The notes under the pieces were generated by a model that had not been told where the DNA came from, ran no database searches, and saw only the letters and a program-made list of their open reading frames with translations. Position numbers and translations under genes: made by a program. A DNA stretch of 64,000 bases from Phlebiopsis flavidoalba (taxonomy: Eukaryota > Basidiomycota > Agaricomycetes > Polyporales > Phanerochaetaceae), in the NCBI GenBank assembly GCA_035772785.1, contig JAOCPU010000026.1:186001-250000 (forward strand), written 5' to 3'. Shown piece by piece: positions 35,291-46,100 of the stretch. Within the stretch, counting starts at the first letter, position 1; each line of letters begins with the position of its first letter.

Positions 35291-35339
35291 TCATGTCGGT
35301 GAATACTCTGCGCCAGGGTCAGCCCCAGGTCCGATAAGG

Positions 35340-36100
35340 CTTTCGTTGACTCGAACACGCGCTGTATTTGCTGACCCTCAACTTAAAGGTGCTTGGAGAA
35401 CTTAAATCTTGCTACGCTCGCCCCCAAATGACTCAATCGAAACCCAGTCAAGTACCTGCGCCACTGTGAAGCGACCCTCAGGCTGAAGGGTTCCACCAAC
35501 CGACTCGGACATACAGTGCGCAGTGTGACTCTCAGTTTTAAGTTGCGAGCAAGTTGCGAGAACTCGAAAAAAGAACTTAGAAGAACCTGCTATGCTCGCC
35601 AAAATGACTCAGTCAAAACTCAGTCACGTACCTGCGCACTGCGCAGAGCCAACCTCAGGCTGAAAGGCTTTGATTGAGTCTGTGTGGTGACTCAAAAGTT
35701 GCGAGAGAACTTGCAAGAACACGCAGCTTGCTGTGCTCACTCAAATGGCTCAGTCACACTGACGAATATCTGCGCAGACTGAAACATGAGGCTAACGACC
35801 TTAGCTGACTTCGAACATGCAGTGTGTGTGCTGACACTCACCTTCAAAGTTCAAAACGCTGGAACTTGCGAGATCGCTTGCAAGAAGATTGGCTGTACTC
35901 GTTCAACTAGCGCAGTTCATGCTGCTGACGAAAGCCTGCGCAGGGAAGGCCGACCTCAAGATAGCCTGGTTTGACTCAGGCATGCGTTGTATCGATGAGT
36001 GTCATTTGAATCTCTTGAACTTGCGAGTAACTTGCGAGAACTTGCGGTGTGAGCTCAAATGACTCAGTCAGCCTCGACGATTCACCGGAATGTGAGTGAG
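35340..36100 (+). repeat. Diverged tandem repeat, about 140-180 bp period
   Basis: Five degenerate units can be lined up on TGCTCGC..AAATGACTCAGTCA-like cores at about 35,411, 35,588, 35,730, 35,892 and 36,045. Each is followed by CCTGCGCA-type sequence, and AACTTGCGAGAACTTG-type runs lie between units. No coding potential is conserved across units. Confidence 0.55.
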
Positions 36101-38984
36101 GTGTTGGTCAGCGGTGCTACGACTCAGCTAGTGGCGTAAGGGTTTGCGTGGAAGTTTTGTCGGTGTAAGCGCAGAAAGCTGCTTTATACCTGGCGAAGCA
36201 AGATCCGCGTCGGAACGAAAAAGATCGTTCGCCAAACTCTAAGCTCGCCATGGCAACAAGATCGCGCTTCACTACAGTCTAATCGATGCGAATAAATTCA
36301 CAAGATTCACAAATTAAGACCATAACAATTCAGACAAAATCTACCTATTCTACAACAAGAAACCCGGCCAATCGTCCATCCCATAATACTTACAGTGAAC
36401 TCAGACTGCGACGCATCACTAACAAACACAAAAAGAGGCGCTACGCGAGGGCGTAACATGTGCAATCGTAGATCGGCAGTCATACCAAGCGACGAAAATA
36501 ATTTCGTGCTAACGTTTGGGAGCGGGACACAGATTAGGAAGGTAATTAACCCAGTTATCGTTTTGGGCTGCATGAGACGCGTATTAGGATGACCGCGGAC
36601 GGCGGGGGGTGTATCGGTATGAGTGTTCCAATGCACTTTTCATCCAAAAACAAAAAAACTTAGGACGAAACCACAGGGATAGTGACAGAAAAGAGGAGAC
36701 AGGCCGGCGACCGAGCTAGCACGCAAGCAGTCCACCCCCCCACCCTTGCTGCCTCCCTCCGGGGCCAAAAAAATAATATACCACCGCAGCCGCGCGCATC
36801 GCCCTCCGCGCGCCATACTAGCCCTACGGAACCTCAACCCCCTCCCGCGCCCTACTCCGCTCGGCACTCCCGCGTATCCGTCTCCGTTACCCGTGGCTGC
36901 GGAGCTTCGTACGTGCCTCCCATTATCTGCTCCTCGTACCGAATCCGAGCGGGATGCGTCTGCAGTTAGCTGGCTGAATAGTCCGTCCCAGGCTCAGGGT
37001 CGTGGTTCTGCCCGGATGCCGTCCTGGCGCCTGGTGGTTTGTGGTGGTGGGATAGTGTTGGTAGGGGCTGTGGGGCGGTTATTGACATTAGTAGGAAGGC
37101 AATTCGGCGAGAGGAAGCGGTTTCGGGGTGCTGCTGTGGGAGGGCTTGCCTTGGTCGACACAGTTTTGGGTTGCTGTAAGGAGTGCACCGTGCGGGACGG
37201 GTGTGTTTGGCAGGTAGAATGCGAGTTGTGGTTAGTGTGGACGTGTTTGGGGCGCGGGCTGCTGGAGAGTCCATGGCGGAAGGAGGTGGTGCGGGGATGT
37301 GTTACAGGGCTCGGAGTTTGTTGTGGTGTGTTGGTGGTGGTTGTTGAGTGGTGACTATGGGTGGTTTGTGTAGTGCTGGCGCGTGCGGAGGGCAGGGTGT
37401 GTCAGGCCGGTCTGTGGCCAATCCGCGGTGTCACCGTGGCTCATACTAGGGCGTCAGTTGTTCGTCTGTGTCCATCAGTTATGTATTGAAAATTGGGTGG
37501 GGTGCGGGAGGAGTGCGCGTACCCTTCGCCGTACGCTTTTACCGGCGGAGTCGTCGCCCTGAGCCGGCCATTATATGCTGCGGAGGAAGTCTTCCTTTAG
37601 TCGAGCCGACCCTGTGTTGCTCGGTCAGTTCTTCACTGGTGTGCACAAAGGCGACAAGGCATCGTTTCACTGTGTGAGCTGCTTGGATGCACGGTCCGCC
37701 GCGGGGCCATACACGGTCCCGATCTTGACGTCGGCCGCACGATGTGCGCGGCGAGCTGGTCGCGGCGTGGGTCCGTTGACGACCCCGGCGCACGGAGGGT
37801 CGTCGGATCTGATGATCGTGTTCCGATGATGCCTCGACCTGGTGGCAGTCGCGGTGGCAGCTACGAGTCGCGAGGTACTTGTACCCTTTCGTGGGCCACC
37901 CTGCTTATGGCTTGGGCCCTAAGCAAACATACTTCAGCGTGGGTCTGGCGGGGCTATTGTAAGCGTCGGCGGCTTTGTGTCTTATCCAGTCATAGGTGCG
38001 TGGCTTTGCTGCGTTGACACATGGCGGGCAGCAGATGAAGAAAAGCAAGGAGGAGGGAATCAGGGCACAGTACAGACACCCATCGTCGGTCGCACAGTTG
38101 GCCGCGCGCAGATTGTTTTTCGAAGCTGCTTGGATTCGCTCGCAACGTTACACTCTTGCGTCCTGGTCGGCAGCTGAATCGCAGGCTTGTTCCCACTCCG
38201 TCATCCGATCGACACAGCCAGTAGTCCGGGGCCGGCGACGTACCTCGCGTGTGCTCTCGGCGCCCCAATCGGTTGGCGGCGCTGCTGCGTCGTGCTGCCC
38301 GGCGCGTGGCGACGCTGCCGCTGTGTTCGGGTGGGGCCTCGTCGGACACGTTCGGGTGTGAGGTGTCGGTGTGGTTTGTGCATCGGTGGGGGGTAGGGAT
38401 AGGCGTAGGGTAGCAGGGTGGGTGGGAGGGGGAGAGAAGACGCCTGCGGGGGCCAGTTGTGCTTATATACTATCAAAGGCAAAAGGGCCGTGTGGAAGTG
38501 GCCGAGGGAGGGGATGGAGACTTGGAGGAGAGACTTGGGGCCTGAACTTGGGGCGGGCTTCCATAGGAGCTTTATACACCAGATCACGCTGCAGATCACC
38601 CACCGCCACGCACTGTTGGCACGCGAGGGGCCGCCCTGGCGTCCGTTTGCCAGAGCCGCCACGGGCTTCTGGACTCACGCTGACTTTGCCCGACTGTGCC
38701 AGACGTCGGCCGGGGCCACACGCAGGTCGCTCTCGCATGCCGCACAGCCTCGCGCGGGGCCCAGCACCTTCGACGCCCTTCTCGCGTCCCCCGCCGCGCC
38801 CATTACGGCCATCCCTAGGGGCACACCACCACGACGAACCTTGCCCGTTGCCCTCGGAAAAAATCCCGCGCGCTGCTTGAACGTCACGCCCCCAGAGCCG
38901 CGCAGGCTGGGATTTTGGGTTGGGGGGGCGTCCACCGTCTGATCCAGGTGGAAACCCGGGAGCCAACCGGCGTCTGCCGACGCA
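36101..38984. other. Unassigned, GC-rich after 36.7 kb
   Basis: The longest open frames (36746-37354 plus; 38371-38880 and 38418-38942 plus; 38463-38987 minus) overlap each other on both strands. They are Pro/Arg/Gly-rich and show no domain. A short AT-rich stretch (36.25-36.55 kb) separates this from the minisatellite. No gene is supported. Confidence 0.35.
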
Positions 38985-40234
38985 CACTGCGGAGAAATTA
39001 CGATGAATCTGCCGGATTTCATGCTAGATACGCACACACTGCTAGACGCTGAAACAATGCGTCTCCCATATTTTCGTCACGATAGATTGCGAGACAAATT
39101 GAAGAAAAATAATGAATAAAATCTAACAATAAAGCGCAATGATACAAATTTAATAGAATGTGTGCTATATTTTTTAATTGACCTATGGAATCATCTTTGT
39201 TAGAGACCTTAGAAAGATATGCGAACCGCTTTATCTGGGGATAAATGCGGGGATATATTCTAAATAAATTTGCTAGCATGCAGATACTTTGGAAAAAAAG
39301 GCCACCAGTTATATAGTGGATATTTGAATCATGCTGAAATGAATGGTTCTAACCTTTTCTCTTGACTATTCACTGTGTAGATCTGTGTAATCACTGTGGA
39401 TGATGTGGGGAGATTTCTTGAATAAAATCCACCAGGATATATTTTTGATTATGCTGCAGAGAGTATTTCAATATTTTTTTTCTTTAGCCCATGCATTGAT
39501 ATCAAGGCTACAGTGAATATTTGGTGAGTGTCGTAGAGATTTCGAAAATCTAGTGTATATTTATTTAGAATAAATCTGCCATCAAGATGTATCTGTCAGA
39601 TAAATCATCAAATTAACGCTATATCTGGCAGATACATTTTGACGGCGGATTTTATCCCAAATGAATATGCACTATATCTTTCAAATCCCTCTAACTAAAC
39701 ATCCAACTATAGCATTTAGTACAATGCATGAGCTGGGAGAAAGGTGTTTGAAAATACTCTTCACACCACAGTCAAAATATATCCTGTGTGATGAATTCAA
39801 TAGATCCTCCTCTACAAAATCCACAGTGATTACACAGATGATTAGTCAACGAGAATGGTGAGAAATATTCCATTAATAAGCATGCACCAACATATTCTCA
39901 TCATCTAGCTTGCTGTTTATTTTTTCAAAGTCATCTTACATGCTTAGCAGATTTGTTCAGAATATCTCCTCTTGCATTTGCCCCCAGACAAGCGGTAAGA
40001 TATCTTTATAATGTATCTAAACAGGATCATCTCTATAGGCTAGTAAAAGGATGCCAGAAGGCATATTCTTTTGAAATTTTAGCTGCACTTTATTCATTAA
40101 GGTTCCTTCAATATTTTTTCTGCCCATCTATACTACCAATTATTGTGAAGAACACATGGAAGACACATTGTTTCAGAGTCTAGCCGTGCGTACAACATAA
40201 ATCGGCGGATTCATCGGAAATATCTCCGCCAGTG
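38985..40234. mobile_element. AT-rich palindromic (foldback) element, 1,250 bp
   Basis: The whole element is one imperfect inverted repeat centred near 39,612, with almost no unique spacer (about 18 bp, 39,603-39,620). Matching pairs run from the ends (left CACTGCGGAGAAATTACGAT; right, reversed, CACTGGCGGAGATATTTCCG) through CTGTGTAATCACTGTGGAT (39,382 and 39,820-39,838) and the CCGCTT..TCTGGGG segments (39,227 and 39,980) to ATGTATCTGTCAGATA near the centre. The termini begin CACTG and are flanked by a possible 3-bp target duplication, GCA (38982-38984, 40235-40237), as in CACTA-type elements. It is sharply AT-rich within GC-rich DNA. Open frames 39661-39861 and 39953-40183 mirror the minus frame 39019-39279. 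No recognised protein. Confidence 0.75.
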
Positions 40235-40619
40235 GCACCTCCTTCCCCAGCCCCCCTCAGCCACGCCCCCGCCCGCGTGCCACCCTTGCCCGGATCCGCT
40301 GCACTACAGCCGTCTGTCGTGGCGGATCCCTTTTTTTCCTTGGCCGCTGTGAGCCTGTTTTAGCTCGTTTTGCGTTTTCCGCAATTGCGTTGCGCATGGT
40401 CCGATTCTTGTTCTCTCGTCCCCGCCACAAGAGCTATGCGCCGAGCCAACTCTGTCGGCTCTTCCCTTCCCCCCCCCGTCACCCGGCCCCCTTCCCCTTG
40501 GGATATCTTTAGGGGGTTACATTTTCTCGGGCCTGATTAGGCGGCAACACAACCCCAAACGTAGCGCGACGCAGCAAATGGGCCTCTGGATCAGGGCCCA
40601 TTCCGGTGCTCCTCTCCGA

Positions 40620-40765
40620 CGATGGTTCGACACATCTTAACGGGAAACTCTAACTTATACCGTTCCTTGTCTAGTGACAAAAGTAAACGGTCTGTTACGT
40701 ACTGTAAAACGTACTGTTTAGAAACAGTTAGGCAACAGTAATTAGCAACAGGTTCTGATCGTGAT
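40620..40765. repeat. Subterminal repeat cluster, left 1
   Basis: Dense copies of a short motif in both orientations: ACCGTT, CTGTTACGTACTGT, TTTAGAAACAGTTAGG, CAACAGTAATTAG, CCCGTTAGG. The same motif family recurs at 41.5, 50.0-50.2 and 51.0-51.1 kb, bracketing the transposase gene, as expected for transposase-binding sites near element ends. Confidence 0.5.
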
Positions 40766-41519
40766 CCCGTTAGGACACCAGTAGGAACGGGGTCTGAGCG
40801 GCGTGTTTTTTGTAACCGTTGAAGTCCGTAGTAGCGAGATGAGATGGTCTTCTGGTCCAAGTCTGGCCGTAGTGTTGGAGAGAAAAACGGTTCGCTGGAA
40901 CGTGATGGCTTGAGGCAAGAAACTGAAGGCGACTGAGGGCCACAGTTGCATGATGCCAAATTCGTAGTGGGCAAATGGCGACAAGTGGCGAACAGTGATA
41001 TGGCCATTCCGGCAAGATCATCACTCAGTGCCGGCAAACGCATGGCTCGTTGGGCGAGCGGTTGCGATCCTTGGCTGGCCTGAATACGTTAGAGGCATTC
41101 CCGCTGTCGCCGACCGCGCGGGTGACTGCGCCCAACGTTCCCCAGCTTCCCAACTGAGAGAGAGGGGGAGAAAAGGGAGAAGGATTAGCGGCTTTGAGCA
41201 CATCCCTCAGAGTCTCCTCGCCACAAATTCAATTATAGAATTAATGTGTGTAGGCATTTTGAAATGGAGTCGTAAATCATAGAATAATCATGGAGCATCT
41301 ATCACTGGCTGTTCCCTTTAATCGACAGGTCAAAGCCGACAAGGCCTAGTAGATACATGGGATGTTTTCCCTGGGGGTTTGCAATCGCTGTAAGCCTAGT
41401 ACACTGCTACCCTGGGAAACATTAGTACATTAGCCATCTACATCTGAGTGAGAGTAAAACGCCGGAAGGTCAGATCTAAAGCATCTTGAATGGCAGGCAG
41501 TTTGAATCTCTCATATTGC

Positions 41520-41640
41520 TTACACTGAAAACGGTACAACCCAGTTAGCTCCCGGTTACAGATTCTCAGCCCAGTTTACTGGACAGTTAGAAACAGTTTA
41601 GAAGCGGCTGTTACAAACAGTTAGAAACTGTTAAGACCAG
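41520..41640. repeat. Subterminal repeat cluster, left 2
   Basis: Motifs in order: AACGGTACAACCCAGTTAG, CCCAGTTTACTGGACAGTTAG, AAACAGTTTAG, GGCTGTTAC, AAACAGTTAGAAACTGTTAAG. Same family as the clusters at 40.6 and 50.0 kb. Confidence 0.55.
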
Positions 41641-43129
41641 AAGTAAGGGACCAGTCAAGACGCTTAATCCGTTTGCACTGTATGTGGCTAGGATGCCTTT
41701 ATAGGGTAGAACAAGAAAGACATTTTTCATCGCTCCTGCTCAGCGTGTTAACTGAGGTTGTTTATAAGGCCTGCGCAGTGACGATCAGCTGACTAAAGCC
41801 GCTTCGACAACCAGGTTTTGAACGTTTACTTCGGCCTAGCGTTCTCAACACGTCATGTCTACACAATCCAATGACATCACTCTATAACAGCGGCAAGCCA
41901 TAGAAGAGTTGAAAGTCATACGTATGATGGTCTATTTTCGGGGACTCTAAGAGCGGTTCAAGTCGCGTAACGGACGTGTCAGGGTGAGTATAATAAAAGG
42001 CTTTGAATCTGGGTGCACCGGGCACTGAATTGCAGTACAAAGGACCGTACGGGACAAATCGGTCATTCAGGGGGTGATTGTTTGCAAGTTATACTGTATG
42101 TACATCTGCCGGTCTCATATATGTGGTGACAAAGAAGCCGTTTGGAGTTGAACTTCACACATAGTGGTGAAGCAGCAATATGCACGCTAGGGCTAGACGG
42201 TTTCTATAATCCACCAGAGAAACTTTGTGCTTCACGCGAATTTGCTGCGACGGTGCCGTGTGGACTATTTTTAGCATTGTTTCTTCTGCTCTATCACCCT
42301 TTCGTTATCACATATTTGGTCCCCATCTGAGGAGGTGCCTTCAAGCGCATGATGATGACACAGGAGTTTCTGGGCTTATTTCGGCCTTGAGCTGCGCGTC
42401 AATGGGATACAGAGGCCCGTCCTCCTGACTCTAAAGAGTTCAGGCGGCAGATGTGCTTCGTCTCACACGCCGCGCCAGCACACTCACCTACAAGTCACAA
42501 CAGAAGCAAGATATACTCCGTTCTTCTGTGTCCTAATCAAGCGGAGGGTGCACTTTCAAAATGGCCAACGACTGCCTTATCAGCCACTGTAGAGCAAATT
42601 TTGTCATTTCTCTAAACTGTCAAATGCAGGCGCTCACTTTAACGTGACCTAGAACATCTCATATTCCACCCAAAAGAAACTCGTACAGCGACTCCCGGAT
42701 TTCAAAATCCTCGCAACACCAATGCTGCAATCACCATTGCTGTTAAATAACTATCTCCAACCCTCCCATACAACCTCGCTTCTTCGCACCAAACATCAAA
42801 AACACTGGGTGATATGCTGTCCGGTACTCCAGAACGCAGCCAACATTAGGCGTTGGCCATGCCCCTCCTCCCATTCCGCCTCGGAGGCTCCTGGGGCCTC
42901 CCAGTTCCCACAGCCGTTTCCGCCTACTGGAATTCCTTCACTCCTACATGCCCATTCATTTGCTCCATGGTTCCCTCCTCCGCTGCCTGGGTCGCATTTT
43001 TGACGACGGCCTTTTGCAACATGGATCCAATGCAGTCTTTCCAGCCCTGGACAAGCAGGATGGCACCACCTCAGAAAACAATGACAGATCTTACCATCGC
43101 CTACCGCTGAAAACCCCTTCTCAGGGCTT

Positions 43130-46100
43130 CTGATGCTTGTTAGTGATGCAGGCATTGGCGACAGAAAAGAAACAATGGACAGCTATGAGACCGGGTATAG
43201 TAATGGCAATGCAGACACCTCTACTGGTACGTTTCTAAACCATTTACTTCAGCGTGTCTCTCAACTGCGCCTATTCCGTTTCATACTATAGAGCCCTACT
43301 TATGAGAACCTACATCGGCCCGACGGCTTGCGCGAAGATATCCGTGAGGTTGAAGAAACCGCTGAAACGAAGGAGAAAAAAGACCCCTTCCTGGCGCCAT
43401 GTGGCCGCTGGGATCTTTCGGTCGAAACGGACGAACCAAGTACATGGGACAGGACGCGGAGAAGCGCACCTGTTGTGGTGATAATTCCAATGCTCTGTCT
43501 GTGGTACGACTGTCCGCCCAAAGGACACAGAAAGTGCAATGGACCCAGCAACTTGCTGACCCATGTCCCAATCCGTCTCTGTACGATTGAAAAGCCCCTG
43601 GTTCTCTCACCTGTGACGCCTACTTTATTCTTGCCCACCTGAAGCGCGACTCCCCAGAGACAAACACCTTTCACTGGCGTCATTTTGGGACCCACAATCA
43701 TTCCACGACCGCCTGGTGGACCTCTTACTCAGGACGAGAAGGATGCCGTACTGGCTCAGGGTTGCACGCCGCCCTGATGCTTCTGCAGATGCTCTAGCGA
43801 CTGGTAATCCGGTCCCCCTGGGTCGGTTCCCATCGGCCAGATCAATCCCACTTTGAATAATCCGCGCGTTGCTCGTTACCATGTCGAAAATGCGAATGGT
43901 GAAAACTTGGACTCAAATCGAACAAGAAGATCTCCGGATTTTCTATCTTCGAAGCGATCGAAACAACTCGAGGCGAAAGTTGGAGAAGAATTCGTTGTTG
44001 CCTCTGGAATGGTGTGCCCGGCATACTGCTGTATTCAAACAGTATTCATGCGGACAGTCCTGGACGAAGCAGTTCTCGACTGGCATCGATTCCCAATGGC
44101 TGGTCCTCTCACTGCCCGCCACGGATTTATCACGGATGGAGATCACACCTTTTTCCTCTCAGGCGTCCTACTTGCCACCTGTGTGTTTAATTCACGTTGT
44201 CTTCGATGGATTCCGGTCCTTTATACCTTGGATCCTGCATCAAGACACTCTTCACCATCAAGTTCATTTCCGAGAGCTCAATCGCTGTATAGTTCAAGCT
44301 GCAGGAGATCAGTTTTTGATCCCAAAATGCTTACAGGAGTACGTCTAACCATGCCTCACAGTGGTCATCGATATTCTAACCGTTGCATAATATTTGTCAT
44401 CTAGGTTTTCGATTTTTCGCAAGCACAACGAAATGCCCATGCCGAAGAATTTGCGGCTACACGTCTACGTCTCATGCCAGGGAACTTCATCTAGTGCCCA
44501 CTGCAAGGAAGGCGCAGCTTGACGCATTCCCGGGAAGAGGCTAAGGAGTACCAGAAGGGTTGCCAGGTTCATTTCAAGACATCCGTGAATCGAATCAAGG
44601 AAAGACTCCTCGCTTGTTGCCTCTGGGTCCATTTCATTATTCGACTCTGCCATCGAAACAATGCTCTCACTTGACACCGGACCAAGAAGACTTCCGCAGT
44701 GCGAGTCAAAGAGCTTGAAGAGATGTTTCCTCATCTGGCTGGTTGGATCGAGTGGTGGACTAAGAAGACAATCGCACACATGATCTTTCCTGCTTGTCGG
44801 GTTATGTCTAGCGATTTGGCTTCACAGGTTCCTGATGACCTCGAACCCGATGTTGAAAGCCAGCATTCTCTTCTGCATCATGGGTCGGGCAGAAATCATG
44901 ATCCCTGACAGGGATTCACCAGCTTTGGCTACACGTGGATAAGCTGAGGCGACAAATACGATGCAGTGTGTAAAGGTAAGTGCTATGTCTGTTATTATTC
45001 CGTCATTACTAACTTCGTTATTATCCCAAATCATTAGACGGACACGTCTCCGCTAGCACTCGGATCGAAGGCACACGTTTGCCAAAGAAACCCATCGTTT
45101 TTGAGAACGATGGCCGTGCTCCAGACACATCCCAGGCTCTGGCTTCTACATTCTCAGGTCTCGAAGCCCAGGCCGTCTGGATCTCATCCGAATACAAGCC
45201 CAATGGACCGAGGTTAACCACCACCAGCTTTTTGATAGAGTCTACTGGGATACGCCCTTATGTTTCCTACCAATTCCTGGACAACTCCTGCTATATCGAC
45301 ACAGCGCAAGAGCTTCTCTTTCGATCATTCGCTCATATGGCCATCTACTACACACAGCGCCGTACTTTCATCCAAGAAACGCTTCTTCATCTCTCTCCCT
45401 TGTGGAGTCTTTTTTTGGAACTACGAGCAACGATTACGCTGGATTGTCTCTGGAACTGACTCTCTGCACACGATGAAGCGTTCTCTGAAAGCGAGGTACA
45501 GAGATCTGAGGTAAAAAAGCGTGGAGTGGTGAAAAAGGTGAGCATATTACTTAGTAAATTATTGTACGATTTAGCCTGATAAACTATTTTAGAGAGGACG
45601 GGGGGAAGAAGAAAACTCAGACTTCCGGAAGGCTGACAAGGTCGCAGCAGAAAGGAAAGGAGCCGGTGCGGAATATTCTCCAAGCTGACTCTGCTATGGA
45701 ACGTGGGCAGAATGCTTTGCGTACCTCGCAGCTGGCAGCTCAAGGCGCAATATTCAACGAGTGGAAATTATATCTGCCCGGGGGAATATGGCAGCTCAAT
45801 AAACTGGCTGAATCACGCTTTAGCGGTAAGTCATCTCTAAGTATCCGCGACAATAATCGCTAATAAATCCGATAATAATAGACCGGAACTAGCAATGCAT
45901 GTCAAGCACATTTTGCAGTGCAGTATCATAAACTCTATCGCTGCCCGCTTTGGACATTATCAGAGGACCACTGAGCCTTTGCCAATTGTCTTTCTAAGCC
46001 TATGGGACCGCGACATTGAAGACTATCGACTTTCTGTGGGATCCCATGCGACAGTTGTCACGTTAGGGGATGTGCTATCTGCAATGACCCCTCGCAGACC

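Larger units (their letters stand above)
40235..43129. other. Left flank of the transposase gene; no confident gene
   Basis: Contains two clusters of ACAGTTA-type repeats (listed separately) and several short open frames. The longest (41043-40591, minus, 150 codons) overlaps the first cluster and has no recognisable domain. The stretch 42,720-43,110 is Pro-rich in two plus-strand frames (ending FAPWFPPPLPG and FCNMDPMQSFQPW) and may be the degenerate N-terminus of the transposase protein. Confidence 0.35.

Noticed and set aside
38371..38987. Overlapping 170-codon frames on both strands as genes
   Set aside because: GC-rich DNA commonly gives such frames; no motif and no conservation evidence.
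38985..40234. AT-rich segment as a mitochondrial DNA insertion
   Set aside because: The palindromic structure, inverted ends and possible target duplication explain it better, and no mitochondrial gene is recognisable.
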